Numbered from the stretch's first letter, positions 24,947-34,343 are shown. The stretch: 64,000 nt of DNA from Streptococcus thermophilus (GCA_900618065.1 UYIL01000003.1:186001-250000), one strand, 5' to 3'. Program-made: numbers and translations. Notes: a model not told the origin generated them from the letters alone.

Positions 24947-25174
24947 TTTCCGCTCCGCCCAGCCCTCTAGGGAGCCGAATTAAATTCATGCAATGAACCC
25001 CCTCGACCAGCACGAACATCCCGCCCGGCCCGCTGACCTTTTGATCGCCCCGCAGCCCGGGGGTTACATTCACACACAGTTTTCCAAGTGCTGAGCCCAG
25101 CCAGTTCAACGCCCCGCTAAAGCGGAAGCGATGGACAGATAAACCCAAACCGATAGGACGAAAGGACTCCTTCA

Positions 25175-26137
25175 TTGTCTGAAGGACATTCTTCGTCGAG
25201 GCTGTCGGCGTCTGCGCCCTTGGACCCCCTCGATGAAGCACCGGAACAGCCGGCTCGCACGCCTGCGCGCACGGCTTTGAGTTTCGAGCTCATCCCTCCG
25301 CGCCATGATGCTGATGAGGCCAAACTGAAGGACCTCGTTTCGGGGCTGGCGGCCTACAAACCCGACTACATTGCTGTGACGAGTTCGCGGCGTTCGGGCT
25401 GGCTAGAGGGCACGGCCGGCTTCATTGCGCGCCTGACCGAGTCCACAAACCTGCCGACCATCGCTCACCTGGCCTGCACAGCGGGCACGGAAGAGGAACT
25501 GGCGGACTGGATCCGCCGCCTGATCGACTCTGGTGTGCGTGGCTTTCTCGCCCTGCGCGGCGACCTCCCGGAGGGGGAGACCAGCCTGCCGGAGGGTTAC
25601 CTGCAGTACGCGACGCAGCTGCTCACCCTCATCCAGGAGATCGAGGAGGAGAACGCCTACCGTCTCGCCGCGGGCAAGCTCGCCCTGTCGGTGGCGTGCT
25701 ATCCCTCCGGCCACGCGGAGTCGCCGACACCGGACCTCGACTTGGACGTTCTGCTGTCGAAGCAGCGCTTGGGCGCGGACTTTGCCATCACGCAGCTGTT
25801 CTTCGCGGCCGAGGATTATCTCCAGTTCGCCCAGCAGTCGCGCATGGCCGGTGTGCGCATCCCCCTGATCCCCGGCATCATGCCTATGACCAGCCTGAAG
25901 CGGGTCGAGCGCATGGGCGTGCTGTCGGGGATTGAGGTTCCGCAGACTGTGGTGGACGCGCTGGCATCAGCCAGCACACCGGAGGAGGAGTACGAGGTGG
26001 GCATGCAGCTCACTGTGGAGCTCACGCAGAAGCTTCTCCGCGCCGGAGTCGGCGGTCTGCACATCTACACCCACAACAACCTGGCGGTGACCGAGGACCT
26101 GTTGTCTAGGCTCGGCATTGAGAAACCAACCAACTAA
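25175..26137 (+). CDS. metF: 5,10-methylenetetrahydrofolate reductase
   Basis: 320 residues from a TTG with GAAAGGA before it. MTHFR uses FAD to make 5-methyl-THF, the methyl donor for MetE encoded next. A non-conserved 30-residue N-terminal extension precedes FELIPPRH (the conserved Glu that acts on the folate), TIAHLACTAGTEEEL and GFLALRGDLPEG, which carries the Asp that contacts the pterin. The phrase after the first strand, VTSSRRSG, differs from the usual VTYGAGGS. It sits 9 bases before metE, forming a methyl-supply operon. Confidence 0.9.
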   Translation: MSEGHSSSRLSASAPLDPLDEAPEQPARTPARTALSFELIPPRHDADEAKLKDLVSGLAAYKPDYIAVTSSRRSGWLEGTAGFIARLTESTNLPTIAHLACTAGTEEELADWIRRLIDSGVRGFLALRGDLPEGETSLPEGYLQYATQLLTLIQEIEEENAYRLAAGKLALSVACYPSGHAESPTPDLDLDVLLSKQRLGADFAITQLFFAAEDYLQFAQQSRMAGVRIPLIPGIMPMTSLKRVERMGVLSGIEVPQTVVDALASASTPEEEYEVGMQLTVELTQKLLRAGVGGLHIYTHNNLAVTEDLLSRLGIEKPTN

Positions 26138-26146
26138 GGAGATACC

Positions 26147-28399
26147 GTGACGAATTTCCCTAAGGCAACGATCGAGGGTTACCCCCGCATCGGTGCGAAC
26201 CGCGAGCTCAAGCGCGCGCTGGAGTCCTACTGGGCCGGCCGCATTGACGCTGACACGTTCCGCACCACGACGCGCGCGCTGCGCATCGACACCTACAACC
26301 ACCTGCGCGACCTCGGTCTGACCGAGGACTACGCCATCCCGGCGGACGTCGCATACTACGACCAGGTGCTCGAGACCGGCCTGACCGTCGGCCTCATCGC
26401 CGGTGGCACCGACTTGGACGAGGAGTTCGCTCTCGCCCGCGGGAACGACACCCGCGTGCCGCTGGAGATGACCAAGTGGTTCGACACCAACTACCACTAC
26501 CTCGTGCCTGAGGTTGAGGCTGGTCAGGACATCACCCCGGCTCCGGAGCGCGTTGTCCGCCTGGTCGAGGAAGCCCGCGAGGCTGGCCACGCTGTCCGCC
26601 CGGCACTCGTCGGCCCGATCACCCTGCTCGCGCTGTCTAAGCCGGTTGAGTGGTCGCTACTGGACAAGCTTGTCGACGCTTACGCACAGGTATTCGCCGC
26701 CCTCAACGAAGCCGGCGCTGAATGGGTTCAGGTTGCAGAGCCTGCACTGGTCGCAGACCTTTCTACCCCGGACGCTGAGCTGGCGAAGTACGCGGAGTCC
26801 GCTTGGTCCCGTCTTCTGGACGCTGAAGAGCGTCCAAATGTGTACATCACCACCCCGTACGGCTCCCTGCGCGAGGGCCTGAACGCCCTGGCACCGGTGA
26901 AGCCGGAAGCTCTCCACGTCGACCTGTCCCCGTGGACCCTTGACGCTGACCCGGACTACCCGCAGCGTGTCGCCGCAGCCGTCCAGGACGGCACCACCCT
27001 CGTTGCCGGCCTCATTGACGGCCGCAACGTTTGGGCTGCTGACCTGCGCAAGAAGGTTGAAGTCCTGGAGACCCTGGGCACCGCAGGCGAACCGCACGTG
27101 TCCACCTCCACCTCCCTGCAGCACGTGCCGCACACCCTAAACGCCGAGAAGAACATCCCGGTCGAGGTCGCTCCGTGGCTGTCGTTTGCCGACGAGAAGA
27201 TCGATGAGATCACAGCGCTCGTTGCCGGCGAGGCCAACGCGCCGGAGGCCTTCGGCCGTTCTGACCGGGCTGTCCGCACGCGGGCGGAGTCGACGAGGAT
27301 CCACAACGCGGACGTCGTCAAGCGTGTCGACGCTCTGCCGGCCGGCGAGGTCCAGCGCCAGCCGCTGTTCGCCGAGCGCAAGGAAGCGCAGAAGGAGCTC
27401 GGCCTGCCGGCCCTGCCGACCACCACGATCGGTTCCTTCCCGCAAACCACCGAGATCCGCCAGGCGCGTGCCGCGCACCGGAATGGCGAGCTGAACGATG
27501 AGCAGTACACCGAGGCTCTGAAGCAGGAAGTCAAGCAGGTCATCGAGCTCCAAGAGCGCCTCGGCCTGGACGTCCTGGTTCACGGCGAGCCGGAGCGCAA
27601 CGATATGGTCCAGTACTTCGCGGAGCTTCTTGACGGCTTCGTGGTCACCGAGAACGGCTGGGTCCAGTCCTACGGCTCCCGCTGCACCCGTCCGCCGATC
27701 GTGGTCGGCGACGTTTCCCGCCCGGAGGCCATGACCGTCGAGTGGTCCGCCTACGCGCAGTCCCTGTCCGACAAGCCGGTCAAGGGCATGCTCACCGGCC
27801 CGGTCACCATCCTGGCCTGGTCTTTCAAGCGTGACGATGTCCCTGTCTCCGTCTCCGCCGACCAGATCGGCGCCGCGCTGTCCGACGAGGTGCGCGACCT
27901 GGAGAACGCCGGCATCAACGTCATCCAGATCGACGAGCCCGCCCTGCGCGAGCTGCTGCCGCTGCGTGCCGACGACCGCCCCGCCTACCTTGACTGGGCC
28001 GTCCGCGCCTTCCGCCTGGTGGCATTGGATGCGAAGCCGACCACGCAGATCCACACCCACCTCTGCTACTCCGAGTTCGGCCAGATCATCGACGCTGTGG
28101 CCGGTCTGGACGCAGATGTGACCTCCATCGAGGCCGCACGTTCCAAGATGGAGCTGCTCGAGGACATCGACGAGACCTTCCACTCCGAGATCGGCCCGGG
28201 CGTGTGGGACATTCACTCCCCGCGCGTGCCGTCCAAGGAGGAGATGGTCGAGCTGATCAAGGCCGCCCTGGAGAACGTCCCGACCGACCGCCTCTGGGTC
28301 AACCCGGACTGCGGCCTTAAGACCCGCGGTTACGCCGAGGTCGAGCCGTCGCTGGTCAACATGGTTGCCGCCCGCGACGAGGTTGTTTCCGGCCTCTAA
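26147..28399 (+). CDS. metE: Cobalamin-independent methionine synthase
   Basis: 750 residues, full length, GTG start with AAGGAGATACC before it. MetE transfers the methyl group from 5-methyltetrahydrofolate polyglutamate to homocysteine in the cytoplasm. N-terminal domain: EGYPRIGANRELKRALESYW. C-terminal catalytic barrel: TTIGSFPQT, VHGEPERNDMVQYF and the zinc ligands His and Cys in IHTHLCYSEF and Cys in VNPDCGLKTRGY. Cotranscribed with metF, with a McbR-like operator far upstream and a terminator downstream. Confidence 0.97.
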   Translation: MTNFPKATIEGYPRIGANRELKRALESYWAGRIDADTFRTTTRALRIDTYNHLRDLGLTEDYAIPADVAYYDQVLETGLTVGLIAGGTDLDEEFALARGNDTRVPLEMTKWFDTNYHYLVPEVEAGQDITPAPERVVRLVEEAREAGHAVRPALVGPITLLALSKPVEWSLLDKLVDAYAQVFAALNEAGAEWVQVAEPALVADLSTPDAELAKYAESAWSRLLDAEERPNVYITTPYGSLREGLNALAPVKPEALHVDLSPWTLDADPDYPQRVAAAVQDGTTLVAGLIDGRNVWAADLRKKVEVLETLGTAGEPHVSTSTSLQHVPHTLNAEKNIPVEVAPWLSFADEKIDEITALVAGEANAPEAFGRSDRAVRTRAESTRIHNADVVKRVDALPAGEVQRQPLFAERKEAQKELGLPALPTTTIGSFPQTTEIRQARAAHRNGELNDEQYTEALKQEVKQVIELQERLGLDVLVHGEPERNDMVQYFAELLDGFVVTENGWVQSYGSRCTRPPIVVGDVSRPEAMTVEWSAYAQSLSDKPVKGMLTGPVTILAWSFKRDDVPVSVSADQIGAALSDEVRDLENAGINVIQIDEPALRELLPLRADDRPAYLDWAVRAFRLVALDAKPTTQIHTHLCYSEFGQIIDAVAGLDADVTSIEAARSKMELLEDIDETFHSEIGPGVWDIHSPRVPSKEEMVELIKAALENVPTDRLWVNPDCGLKTRGYAEVEPSLVNMVAARDEVVSGL

Positions 28400-28423
28400 T
28401 AGTCGGAGCTGGCTAGCAGGCTG

Positions 28424-28460
28424 AGCGGGCTTGGGGTTTTCACCCCGGGCCCGCTTTTCG
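28424..28460 (+). terminator. Terminator after metE
   Basis: AGCGGGC...TGGGG pairs with CCCC...GGCCCGCT around TTTTCA, followed by TTTCGCTTCTT. It ends the metF-metE transcript. Confidence 0.8.
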
Positions 28461-28618
28461 CTTCTTCACCCCAGCAGCCACGACCCGCTCCCAGATATAG
28501 TTGACATACGGGCCCGCGTGTGGCGCTAAAACCCCAGGTCATATTTCGTTGCCCGTGCAACGGTGTCATCGAGATCTGGGCTGCAGCGTCTAGCTACGGG
28601 GATCTCCCCAAGATGCGC

Positions 28619-28670
28619 AAAACCCGCCCAGGCTTCCCTCCGTTACGTAGTGGAGGTGCCGGGGCGGGTG
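28619..28670 (-). terminator. Terminator after the metQNI operon
   Basis: On the minus strand ACCCGCCCCGGC, then CCTCCAC, pairs with GGAGGGAAGCC and GGGCGGGT, followed by TTTTGCGC. It lies 20 bases after the metI stop. Between it and the metE terminator no gene is seen. Confidence 0.7.
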
Positions 28671-28689
28671 CGCTCGCAGCGGCGAAAGG

Positions 28690-29376
28690 CTATGCCCGCG
28701 CGCGGCGGGCGAGCGTGTTGCCTAGGGACTGGATCGCCTGAACGATGATGATCAGCAGCACCACGGTCATGAGCATCGCCAGTGAATCGAACTGCTGGTA
28801 ACCGTAGGAAATGGCCAGGTCACCCACACCGCCGCCGCCAATCGTGCCGGCCATCGCGGTGGCTGAAATCAGGCCGATCGTGGCCGTGGTGATGGCCAGG
28901 ATGATAGAGGACTTCGCCTCCGGCAGCAGGAAGTGCCGGATGGTCTGGAACAGGGTCGCGCCCATCGAGTCGGCAGCCTCGGTGATACCGGGGTTGACCT
29001 CGAGGAGAGACTGCTCGATCAGGCGGGCAATGAACGGCGCGATGTAGAGGGTCAACGGCACCAAGGCCGCTGTCGTGCCGATCGCCGTACCTGCGATAAT
29101 GCGGGTGACCGGGGTGATGGCCACCAGCAGGATGATGAACGGCAGCGAGCGGATGATGTTCACCGCGATGTTGAGCACGCCGTAGACGAACTTGTTCGGC
29201 TTGAGCCCGCCCGGCCGGGTGATCACCAGGGCCAGAGCCAGCGGGATGCCCAGCAGCGCGCCCAGGAAGAGGGAGATGCCCACCATGTAGAGCGTCTCGC
29301 CGAAGGAATCGACGTACATTTCCGGGGTGACCCGGGAGCCGGTGGTGTCACGCCACCACGTGTTGAGCTGATTCAT
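28690..29376 (-). CDS. metI: Methionine ABC transporter permease
   Basis: 228 residues with five membrane helices and the permease EAA motif EAADSMGATLFQTIRHFLLP that docks onto the ATPase. Residues ending ATAMAGTIGGGGVGDLAISY are typical of the MetI family. It forms the inner-membrane channel of the D/L-methionine importer with MetN and MetQ, whose genes precede it; metN ends 6 bases before metI starts. Confidence 0.92.
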   Translation of the reverse strand: MNQLNTWWRDTTGSRVTPEMYVDSFGETLYMVGISLFLGALLGIPLALALVITRPGGLKPNKFVYGVLNIAVNIIRSLPFIILLVAITPVTRIIAGTAIGTTAALVPLTLYIAPFIARLIEQSLLEVNPGITEAADSMGATLFQTIRHFLLPEAKSSIILAITTATIGLISATAMAGTIGGGGVGDLAISYGYQQFDSLAMLMTVVLLIIIVQAIQSLGNTLARRARA

Positions 29377-29382
29377 GGTCCA

Positions 29383-30195
29383 TTACACCTCGTAGTTCTT
29401 CACCAGAGCGCGCGAAAGCGCAGCGCGGGCATTGTCGTCGAGTTCGGGCGGGATGACCGTGTCCACAAACCTGCGGGTCAGTTCATGCCGCGGGTGAGCG
29501 AAGACCTCGGCGACGGCGCCGGACTCCACGAGCTCACCCTCAGACAGCACCGCGACGCTATCGGCCAATCGCGCGATGACATCGATCTGGTGGGTGATGA
29601 TCAGAATGGTCACGCCCAGTTCCTCGTTGATGTTGCGCAGCAAATCGAGAATCTGATTGGTGGTGATGGGGTCGAGGGCGGAGGTGGGTTCGTCGCAAAG
29701 CAGGAGCGTGGGGTCTGTGACAAGCGCACGGGCGATGCCCACGCGCTGACGCTGACCACCAGAAAGCTGGCGCGGTTTGTGGTCTGCGCGATCGGACAAG
29801 CCCACCATCTCGAGCACGTCGGCGGTGCGGCGCTGGATCTCGCTTTTCGACGTCTTGCCCAGCTTCAGCGGCGTCGCCACGTTTTCAGCCACTGTTTTGG
29901 TCTCGAGGAGGTTGCTGCTTTGGAAGACCATTCCGACATCGCGGCGCAGCTCTCGCAGGGCTGGCGTGCTGATAGCAGCGGGTTCGCGCCCGAGCACCGT
30001 GACAGTGCCCGAGGTCGGCGTTTCCAGCCCGTTGACCGTGCGGATCAGCGTCGACTTGCCTGCGCCGGAGGTGCCCACCACGCCTGCGACACTTCCTTCC
30101 GGCACGGCGAAAGTGATGTCGTCCAGAGCGGTGAATGAGCCGCCGCGTGATTCAAAAATCTTTGTGACGTGGTCAAATACGACAGCGTCAGTCAT
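29383..30195 (-). CDS. metN: Methionine ABC transporter ATP-binding protein, short form
   Basis: 270 residues. Walker A GTSGAGKST, signature LSGGQRQR, Walker B LLLCDEPTSALDP and the switch His in ILIITHQID are intact. MetN proteins usually have about 340 residues because of a C-terminal NIL domain that binds methionine and shuts the transporter down; this one ends about 25 residues after the RRFVDTVIPPEL phrase and lacks that domain. Middle gene of metQ-metN-metI. Confidence 0.92.
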   Translation of the reverse strand: MTDAVVFDHVTKIFESRGGSFTALDDITFAVPEGSVAGVVGTSGAGKSTLIRTVNGLETPTSGTVTVLGREPAAISTPALRELRRDVGMVFQSSNLLETKTVAENVATPLKLGKTSKSEIQRRTADVLEMVGLSDRADHKPRQLSGGQRQRVGIARALVTDPTLLLCDEPTSALDPITTNQILDLLRNINEELGVTILIITHQIDVIARLADSVAVLSEGELVESGAVAEVFAHPRHELTRRFVDTVIPPELDDNARAALSRALVKNYEV

Positions 30196-30229
30196 AGCTC
30201 GTCCGATCGGTCTTATCCGTTAGGTGCGG

Positions 30230-31069
30230 TTACTTCAGGGAGTCCGGGAGGAACCAGTAGTTGTTCTCGTTCTGGGAGTCGAAGTACTCCTTGAACTCGT
30301 CGGAGCGGTAAGCCTCAGCCACGGCCTTCGCCCACGGCTTGTCCTGGTTGCCCTCGGTGGTCACAGCCACGAGGATCAGCTCCGGACGCAGGTTCTCCTG
30401 GAAGCGCTGCAGGTTCGGGTCCAGGCCGGCGGAGTAGCTCATCGAACCGGGGATGACGGCCCAGTCAAGGTCCGGCAGGGAGCGGGAGAGGTTCGCGGAA
30501 TCCATCGGCTGGATGTCCAGGTTGTGCTTGTTCTCCTCAATGTCGGCTTCAGACAGCAGGGCCTCGTCCGCGTCTTCGCGCAACGTGATCCAGCCAGCGT
30601 CGACGAGCAGGTGGAGTGCGCGGGACTTGTTGGAGCCGTCGAGCGGGATGCCCACGGTCTGGCCGTCAGCGACATCCTCGACCGCCTCGTGCTTATCGGA
30701 GTAGAGGCCAGCCGGCACGGTGGGGATCTCCGTGATGGAGACCAGGTTGCCGCCCTTTTCCTCGTTGAACACGTTCATCCACGCGGTGTGCTGCTCGACG
30801 TTGAGGTCTGCAGAACCCTCCGCCAGGGCAGTGTCTGCCTGGGTGAGGTCCGTGAAGTTGGTGTAGTCGATCTTGTAGCCCTGCTCCTCCAGGATCGGAG
30901 CGACACCGTTCTGGAACAGCTCCGAGTACGGGCCAGGGGAGGTGGCCACGCGGATGGTGGAGAGATCCTCGGAGTTCGCGCCTCCGTCGGCGCTCTCGTC
31001 AGAACCGCACGCGACCAGTCCGAAGGAAAGCGCAGCGGCCGAAGCGACGGCGACGATCTTCTTGAACAT
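30230..31069 (-). CDS. metQ: Methionine-binding lipoprotein of the MetNI transporter
   Basis: 279 residues from the ATG at 31069, chosen because the signal peptide begins there (MFKKIVAVASAAALSF) and AGGAC precedes it. The lipobox is LVAC. The mature part shows the NlpA/MetQ pattern: IRVATSPGPYSELFQ, DLNVEQHTAWM, IPLDGSNKSRALHLL and a NYWFLPDSL end. It captures methionine outside the membrane for MetNI. A McbR-like site lies about 85 bases upstream. Confidence 0.93.
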   Translation of the reverse strand: MFKKIVAVASAAALSFGLVACGSDESADGGANSEDLSTIRVATSPGPYSELFQNGVAPILEEQGYKIDYTNFTDLTQADTALAEGSADLNVEQHTAWMNVFNEEKGGNLVSITEIPTVPAGLYSDKHEAVEDVADGQTVGIPLDGSNKSRALHLLVDAGWITLREDADEALLSEADIEENKHNLDIQPMDSANLSRSLPDLDWAVIPGSMSYSAGLDPNLQRFQENLRPELILVAVTTEGNQDKPWAKAVAEAYRSDEFKEYFDSQNENNYWFLPDSLK

Positions 31070-31151
31070 GATGTGTTCTTGTCCTTTCACCTGAATTAAT
31101 AGGCATTTCTAAGCTCAAATGCACAGCTTAAACAGACTAGTATGTGAAAGC

Positions 31152-31167
31152 AAGACAGATCGGTCTA
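31152..31167. promoter_or_regulatory. McbR-like operator upstream of metQNI
   Basis: AAGAC-AGATCG-GTCTA matches TAGAC-N6-GTCTA at 9 of 10 arm positions. It precedes the methionine uptake operon, a known McbR target type in C. glutamicum. The surrounding region 31070-31331 shows no further gene. Confidence 0.6.
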
Positions 31168-31331
31168 GCATGAGATCGTTCAAGCAATGCACGTTGCGGT
31201 CATGCGGATGATCGCGTCTGTCGGTTCGATGATCCTCGGGTCCTCGCGGTCGGCGACGACGACTTGGCCAGGTGCTTCCATGATGACTCCACGCATGCTG
31301 GCCAATATAGGGCCCGTGTAGGCTGGGACGC

Positions 31332-31853
31332 ATGACACAGAAGACGCAGACTATCACGTTCCACACGAACCACGGCGACATCGTCGCCGACCTCTTTGGC
31401 AACCACGCGCCGAAGACCGTCCAGACCATTACCGGCCTGGCTGACGGTTCCCAGGATTACTCCACCAAGAACGCCTCCGGTACCACCGACGGCCCGTTCT
31501 ATGACGGTGCGATCTTCCACCGCATTATCCCGGGCTTCATGATCCAGGGCGGCGACCCGACCGGCACCGGTGCTGGCGGACCGGGCTTCCAGTTCGCCGA
31601 CGAGTTCCACCCGGAGCTCTCTTTCGACCGCCCGTACCTGCTGGCCATGGCGAACGCCGGCCCGGGCACCAACGGCTCCCAGTTCTTCATCACTGTTGCG
31701 CCGACCCCGCACCTGACCAACCGCCACACCATCTTCGGCGAGGTCACCGATCCGGCTTCGCAGAAGGTCGTCGACGAGATCTCCAACGTGCAGACCGACC
31801 GCATGGACCGCCCCGTGTCCGACGTGGTCATCGAGTCCGTCACCGTCGCTTAG
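31332..31853 (+). CDS. ppiA: Peptidyl-prolyl cis-trans isomerase, cyclophilin type
   Basis: 173 residues without signal peptide, so cytoplasmic. Cyclophilin core motifs are [34 protein letters not shown] with the catalytic-site Gln and Phe, and HTIFGEV. It speeds proline isomerisation in folding proteins. It lies directly before a rhomboid protease gene whose GTG follows its stop without a gap, an order also known from other corynebacteria. Confidence 0.95.
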   Translation: MTQKTQTITFHTNHGDIVADLFGNHAPKTVQTITGLADGSQDYSTKNASGTTDGPFYDGAIFHRIIPGFMIQGGDPTGTGAGGPGFQFADEFHPELSFDRPYLLAMANAGPGTNGSQFFITVAPTPHLTNRHTIFGEVTDPASQKVVDEISNVQTDRMDRPVSDVVIESVTVA

Positions 31854-32540
31854 GTGCGTAAACTTCTCGACGGCACCCCCGCTACAGCAGCCATAGCGTT
31901 GCTGTGCGCGGGGGTTTTTGCGCTATGCGCGTTCGACGCCCGTTCGCTTATCGACGTCATCTGGACCTCCCGCCTCGGCCAGACCTTCGTCCTGTACGGA
32001 CCCCTGCTTGTTGAAACCCCCTTCGGATACCTTCGCGCCCTGGCATCGGGGTTCTTGCACGTCGATATCTCCCACCTAGTGGTGAACTTGCTGGTGCTCG
32101 TGTTCATCGGGCCGGTGGTCGAGCGGTTCGTTGGCACTGGCCCGTATGTCGTTGCCTACCTGGCCTGTATCCTCGGCGGGTCGGCCGCCGTGTTGTGCTT
32201 CGGGTTCGGGCAGCCGACTGCTGGCGCGTCGGGAGCTCTTTACGGACTGATGGCCATCCTGGTGGCCATCGCGGTGCGCAACCGGGCCGACCTGCGGGCG
32301 CCGCTTGTCCTCGTCGCCGGAAACCTTGCCTTCACACTGGTCGTGCCCGGTGTGAGTCTGTGGGGCCACATCGGCGGGATGGTCACCGGAGCGGTCATGG
32401 CGGCCCCTCTTACTGCACGGGACACCCGGACCCGGTGGGCGGGTGCTGCTGCCGGCGTTGTTCTCGCCGTTGTCGCGGTGGCGCTCGCACTCACGCCCTC
32501 GGTGAGCCCCGCCCTCGCTGCAACCCGTGTCGGGATCTGA
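31854..32540 (+). CDS. Rhomboid-family intramembrane serine protease
   Basis: 228 residues with six membrane helices. The start is a GTG immediately after the ppiA stop. The catalytic serine is in GASGALYG and the histidine in GHIGGMVTG; the conserved HVDISHLVVN stretch supplies the oxyanion part. Rhomboids cut single-pass proteins within the membrane; the substrate is unknown. Confidence 0.88.
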   Translation: MRKLLDGTPATAAIALLCAGVFALCAFDARSLIDVIWTSRLGQTFVLYGPLLVETPFGYLRALASGFLHVDISHLVVNLLVLVFIGPVVERFVGTGPYVVAYLACILGGSAAVLCFGFGQPTAGASGALYGLMAILVAIAVRNRADLRAPLVLVAGNLAFTLVVPGVSLWGHIGGMVTGAVMAAPLTARDTRTRWAGAAAGVVLAVVAVALALTPSVSPALAATRVGI

Positions 32541-32599
32541 GAGGATCGGGCGAACATTTTTTGTGGCAGATTTCCACCAACGCTCGTACCGTGGTGTAC

Positions 32600-33994
32600 A
32601 TGCCAACAAAATTCCGGGTACAGAATCCGAAAACTAACGAGATTGTCGAGAGCTTCGACTTCATCACCGACGACGAACTAGAGCAGGCGATGACCACTGC
32701 GAACGACACGTTCACGCAGTGGCGCGAGAAGAGCTTCGAAGAGCGCGCCGAGGTGTTGCACAAGGTGGCATCGCTTTTCGACGAAAAGCGCGACGAGCTT
32801 ACCCGCATCATCGCCGAGGAAATGGGCAAGTCCGTCACTGAGGGGGACGGCGAGATCGACGATGTCGTCGAGATTTTCAACTACTACGCCGACAACGGTG
32901 CCGGGTTCGGCGCCGACGAGGAGATTCCGAACAACCAGGGTGGCACCTCCGTCATCCGCAAGGTCCCGCTCGGGATCATCGTGGGCATTATGCCGTGGAA
33001 TTTCCCGTACTACCAGGTCGCACGTTTCGCGGCGCCGGCGATCATGGCCGGTAATGTTGTGATGGTCAAGCATGCGGAAATCTGCCCGCGCTCGGCTGCG
33101 GCCATTGAGAAGATCTTCGACGAGGCTGGCGCGCCGAAGGGGTTGTACACGAACATTTACGCTGAGCATTCGCAGATTTCCACCATGATCGAGGACGACC
33201 GCGTGCAGGGCGTGTCCCTGACGGGTTCGGAGACCGCTGGACGCGCGATCGCGTCGCAGGCTGGCCAGGCACTGAAGAAGTGCGTGCTCGAGCTCGGCGG
33301 CACCGACGCTTACTTGGTGCTGGACTCCTCCGATGTGAAGGCCGCGGCTGAAACGGCGTGGCAGAAGCGCGTCGGCAATGTGGGGCAGGCATGCACGGCG
33401 AACAAGCGCATCATCGTCATGGAGGACATTTACGACGAGTTTGTGCAGGCGCTGGTGGACCTTGCGTCGTCGTACAGCGAAGGCGACCCGCTGAACCCGG
33501 GTGAGGGTAACGAGTACTACCCGTTGTCCTCCCGCGACGCGGCGGAGATGCTTGCGCAGCAGCTGCGCGTTGCTGTCGACGAAGGCGCCACCCTGCACGT
33601 CGGTGGCGAGGTCACTGGTAAGGGCGCGTACATTACCCCGGCAGTGATCACCGATGTCCCCGTGGGAAGCGACTCATTCTACGAGGAGTTCTTCGGCCCG
33701 GTGGCTGAGGTGTACAAGGCCGCCTCCGAGGAGGAAGCGATCGAGCTGGCCAACGACTCCCGCTACGGCCTCGGCGGTGCAGTGATGTCCGAGGACAAGG
33801 AACGTGCGAAGAAGGTGGCGGCCAAGATCGACACCGGCATGATCCACGTGAACATCCCGCAGGCCCGCGGTGCGGAACTGCCGTTCGGCGGAGTGAAGGC
33901 ATCCGGTTTGGGCCGCGAGCTCGGCCCGCTGGGCATGGACGAGTTTGTGAACAAGCAGCGCTACTACGTCGCTGGTTCCGACTCCGCAGTGTAA
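32600..33994 (+). CDS. NAD(P)-dependent aldehyde dehydrogenase, succinate-semialdehyde type
   Basis: 464 residues from the ATG at 32600; the open frame extends upstream only through the rhomboid gene. Key parts: PWNFPYYQVARFAAP, the cofactor phrase LTGSETAGRAIA, general base Glu in LELGGTD, catalytic Cys265 in GQACTANKR and FGPVAEVY. It most resembles the NAD-dependent succinate-semialdehyde dehydrogenase branch, which makes succinate in GABA use, although exact substrate choice is uncertain. A strong terminator follows. Confidence 0.88.
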   Translation: MPTKFRVQNPKTNEIVESFDFITDDELEQAMTTANDTFTQWREKSFEERAEVLHKVASLFDEKRDELTRIIAEEMGKSVTEGDGEIDDVVEIFNYYADNGAGFGADEEIPNNQGGTSVIRKVPLGIIVGIMPWNFPYYQVARFAAPAIMAGNVVMVKHAEICPRSAAAIEKIFDEAGAPKGLYTNIYAEHSQISTMIEDDRVQGVSLTGSETAGRAIASQAGQALKKCVLELGGTDAYLVLDSSDVKAAAETAWQKRVGNVGQACTANKRIIVMEDIYDEFVQALVDLASSYSEGDPLNPGEGNEYYPLSSRDAAEMLAQQLRVAVDEGATLHVGGEVTGKGAYITPAVITDVPVGSDSFYEEFFGPVAEVYKAASEEEAIELANDSRYGLGGAVMSEDKERAKKVAAKIDTGMIHVNIPQARGAELPFGGVKASGLGRELGPLGMDEFVNKQRYYVAGSDSAV

Positions 33995-34020
33995 AAGGGT
34001 CTCAACACTCCGCATAAGCC

Positions 34021-34082
34021 GCTAGCCCCAGGTCGTTCATTTCCGCCTCATGGCGGATAACGGCCTGGGGCTAGCGTTTTTG
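34021..34082 (+). terminator. Nested hairpin terminator after the aldehyde dehydrogenase
   Basis: GCTAGCCCCAGG pairs with CCTGGGGCTAGC, with an inner hairpin TCCGCC/GGCGGA, followed by GTTTTT. Confidence 0.85.
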
Positions 34083-34110
34083 ATGCCTGTTAAAGTCCTT
34101 ATGCGCGTAG

Positions 34111-34343
34111 TTATCCACAGGGTGTGGAAGAGCGTGTGCATAAACCACTCTCGTACCACGTTGCACAACCTGTGGATAACACCGTTTATCCCATTTGAAC
34201 AGCGGTTTTCACAGTAGTCCAGAGCGACTGTGCACAGGCCTGTGAAAAATGCCCTGCGGGTATCCTCGTGGGGATAACTGGGGAGAAACCGGTGCATAAC
34301 ACACTGCGATTTCCACAGTTTCCACAGTCTGAAATGTGGATAA
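34111..34343. promoter_or_regulatory. Cluster of DnaA boxes in a non-coding region
   Basis: Three perfect DnaA boxes: TTATCCACA at 34111-34119 and its complement TGTGGATAA at 34171-34179 and 34335-34343. TGGGGATAA at 34269-34277 differs by one base, and further weaker TTTCCACA-type sites lie between. No protein or RNA gene is seen in 34083-34354. The cluster could titrate DnaA, form a secondary replication-control site, or be part of an origin; dnaA and dnaN are not nearby in the window. Confidence 0.65.

Noticed and set aside
24745..25174. Cobalamin or SAM riboswitch upstream of metF-metE
   Set aside because: No B12 box or SAM aptamer core could be found; only a McbR-like palindrome is visible.
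27137..28216. 359-codon open frame on the minus strand inside metE
   Set aside because: Shadow of metE with no start signal or recognisable domain.
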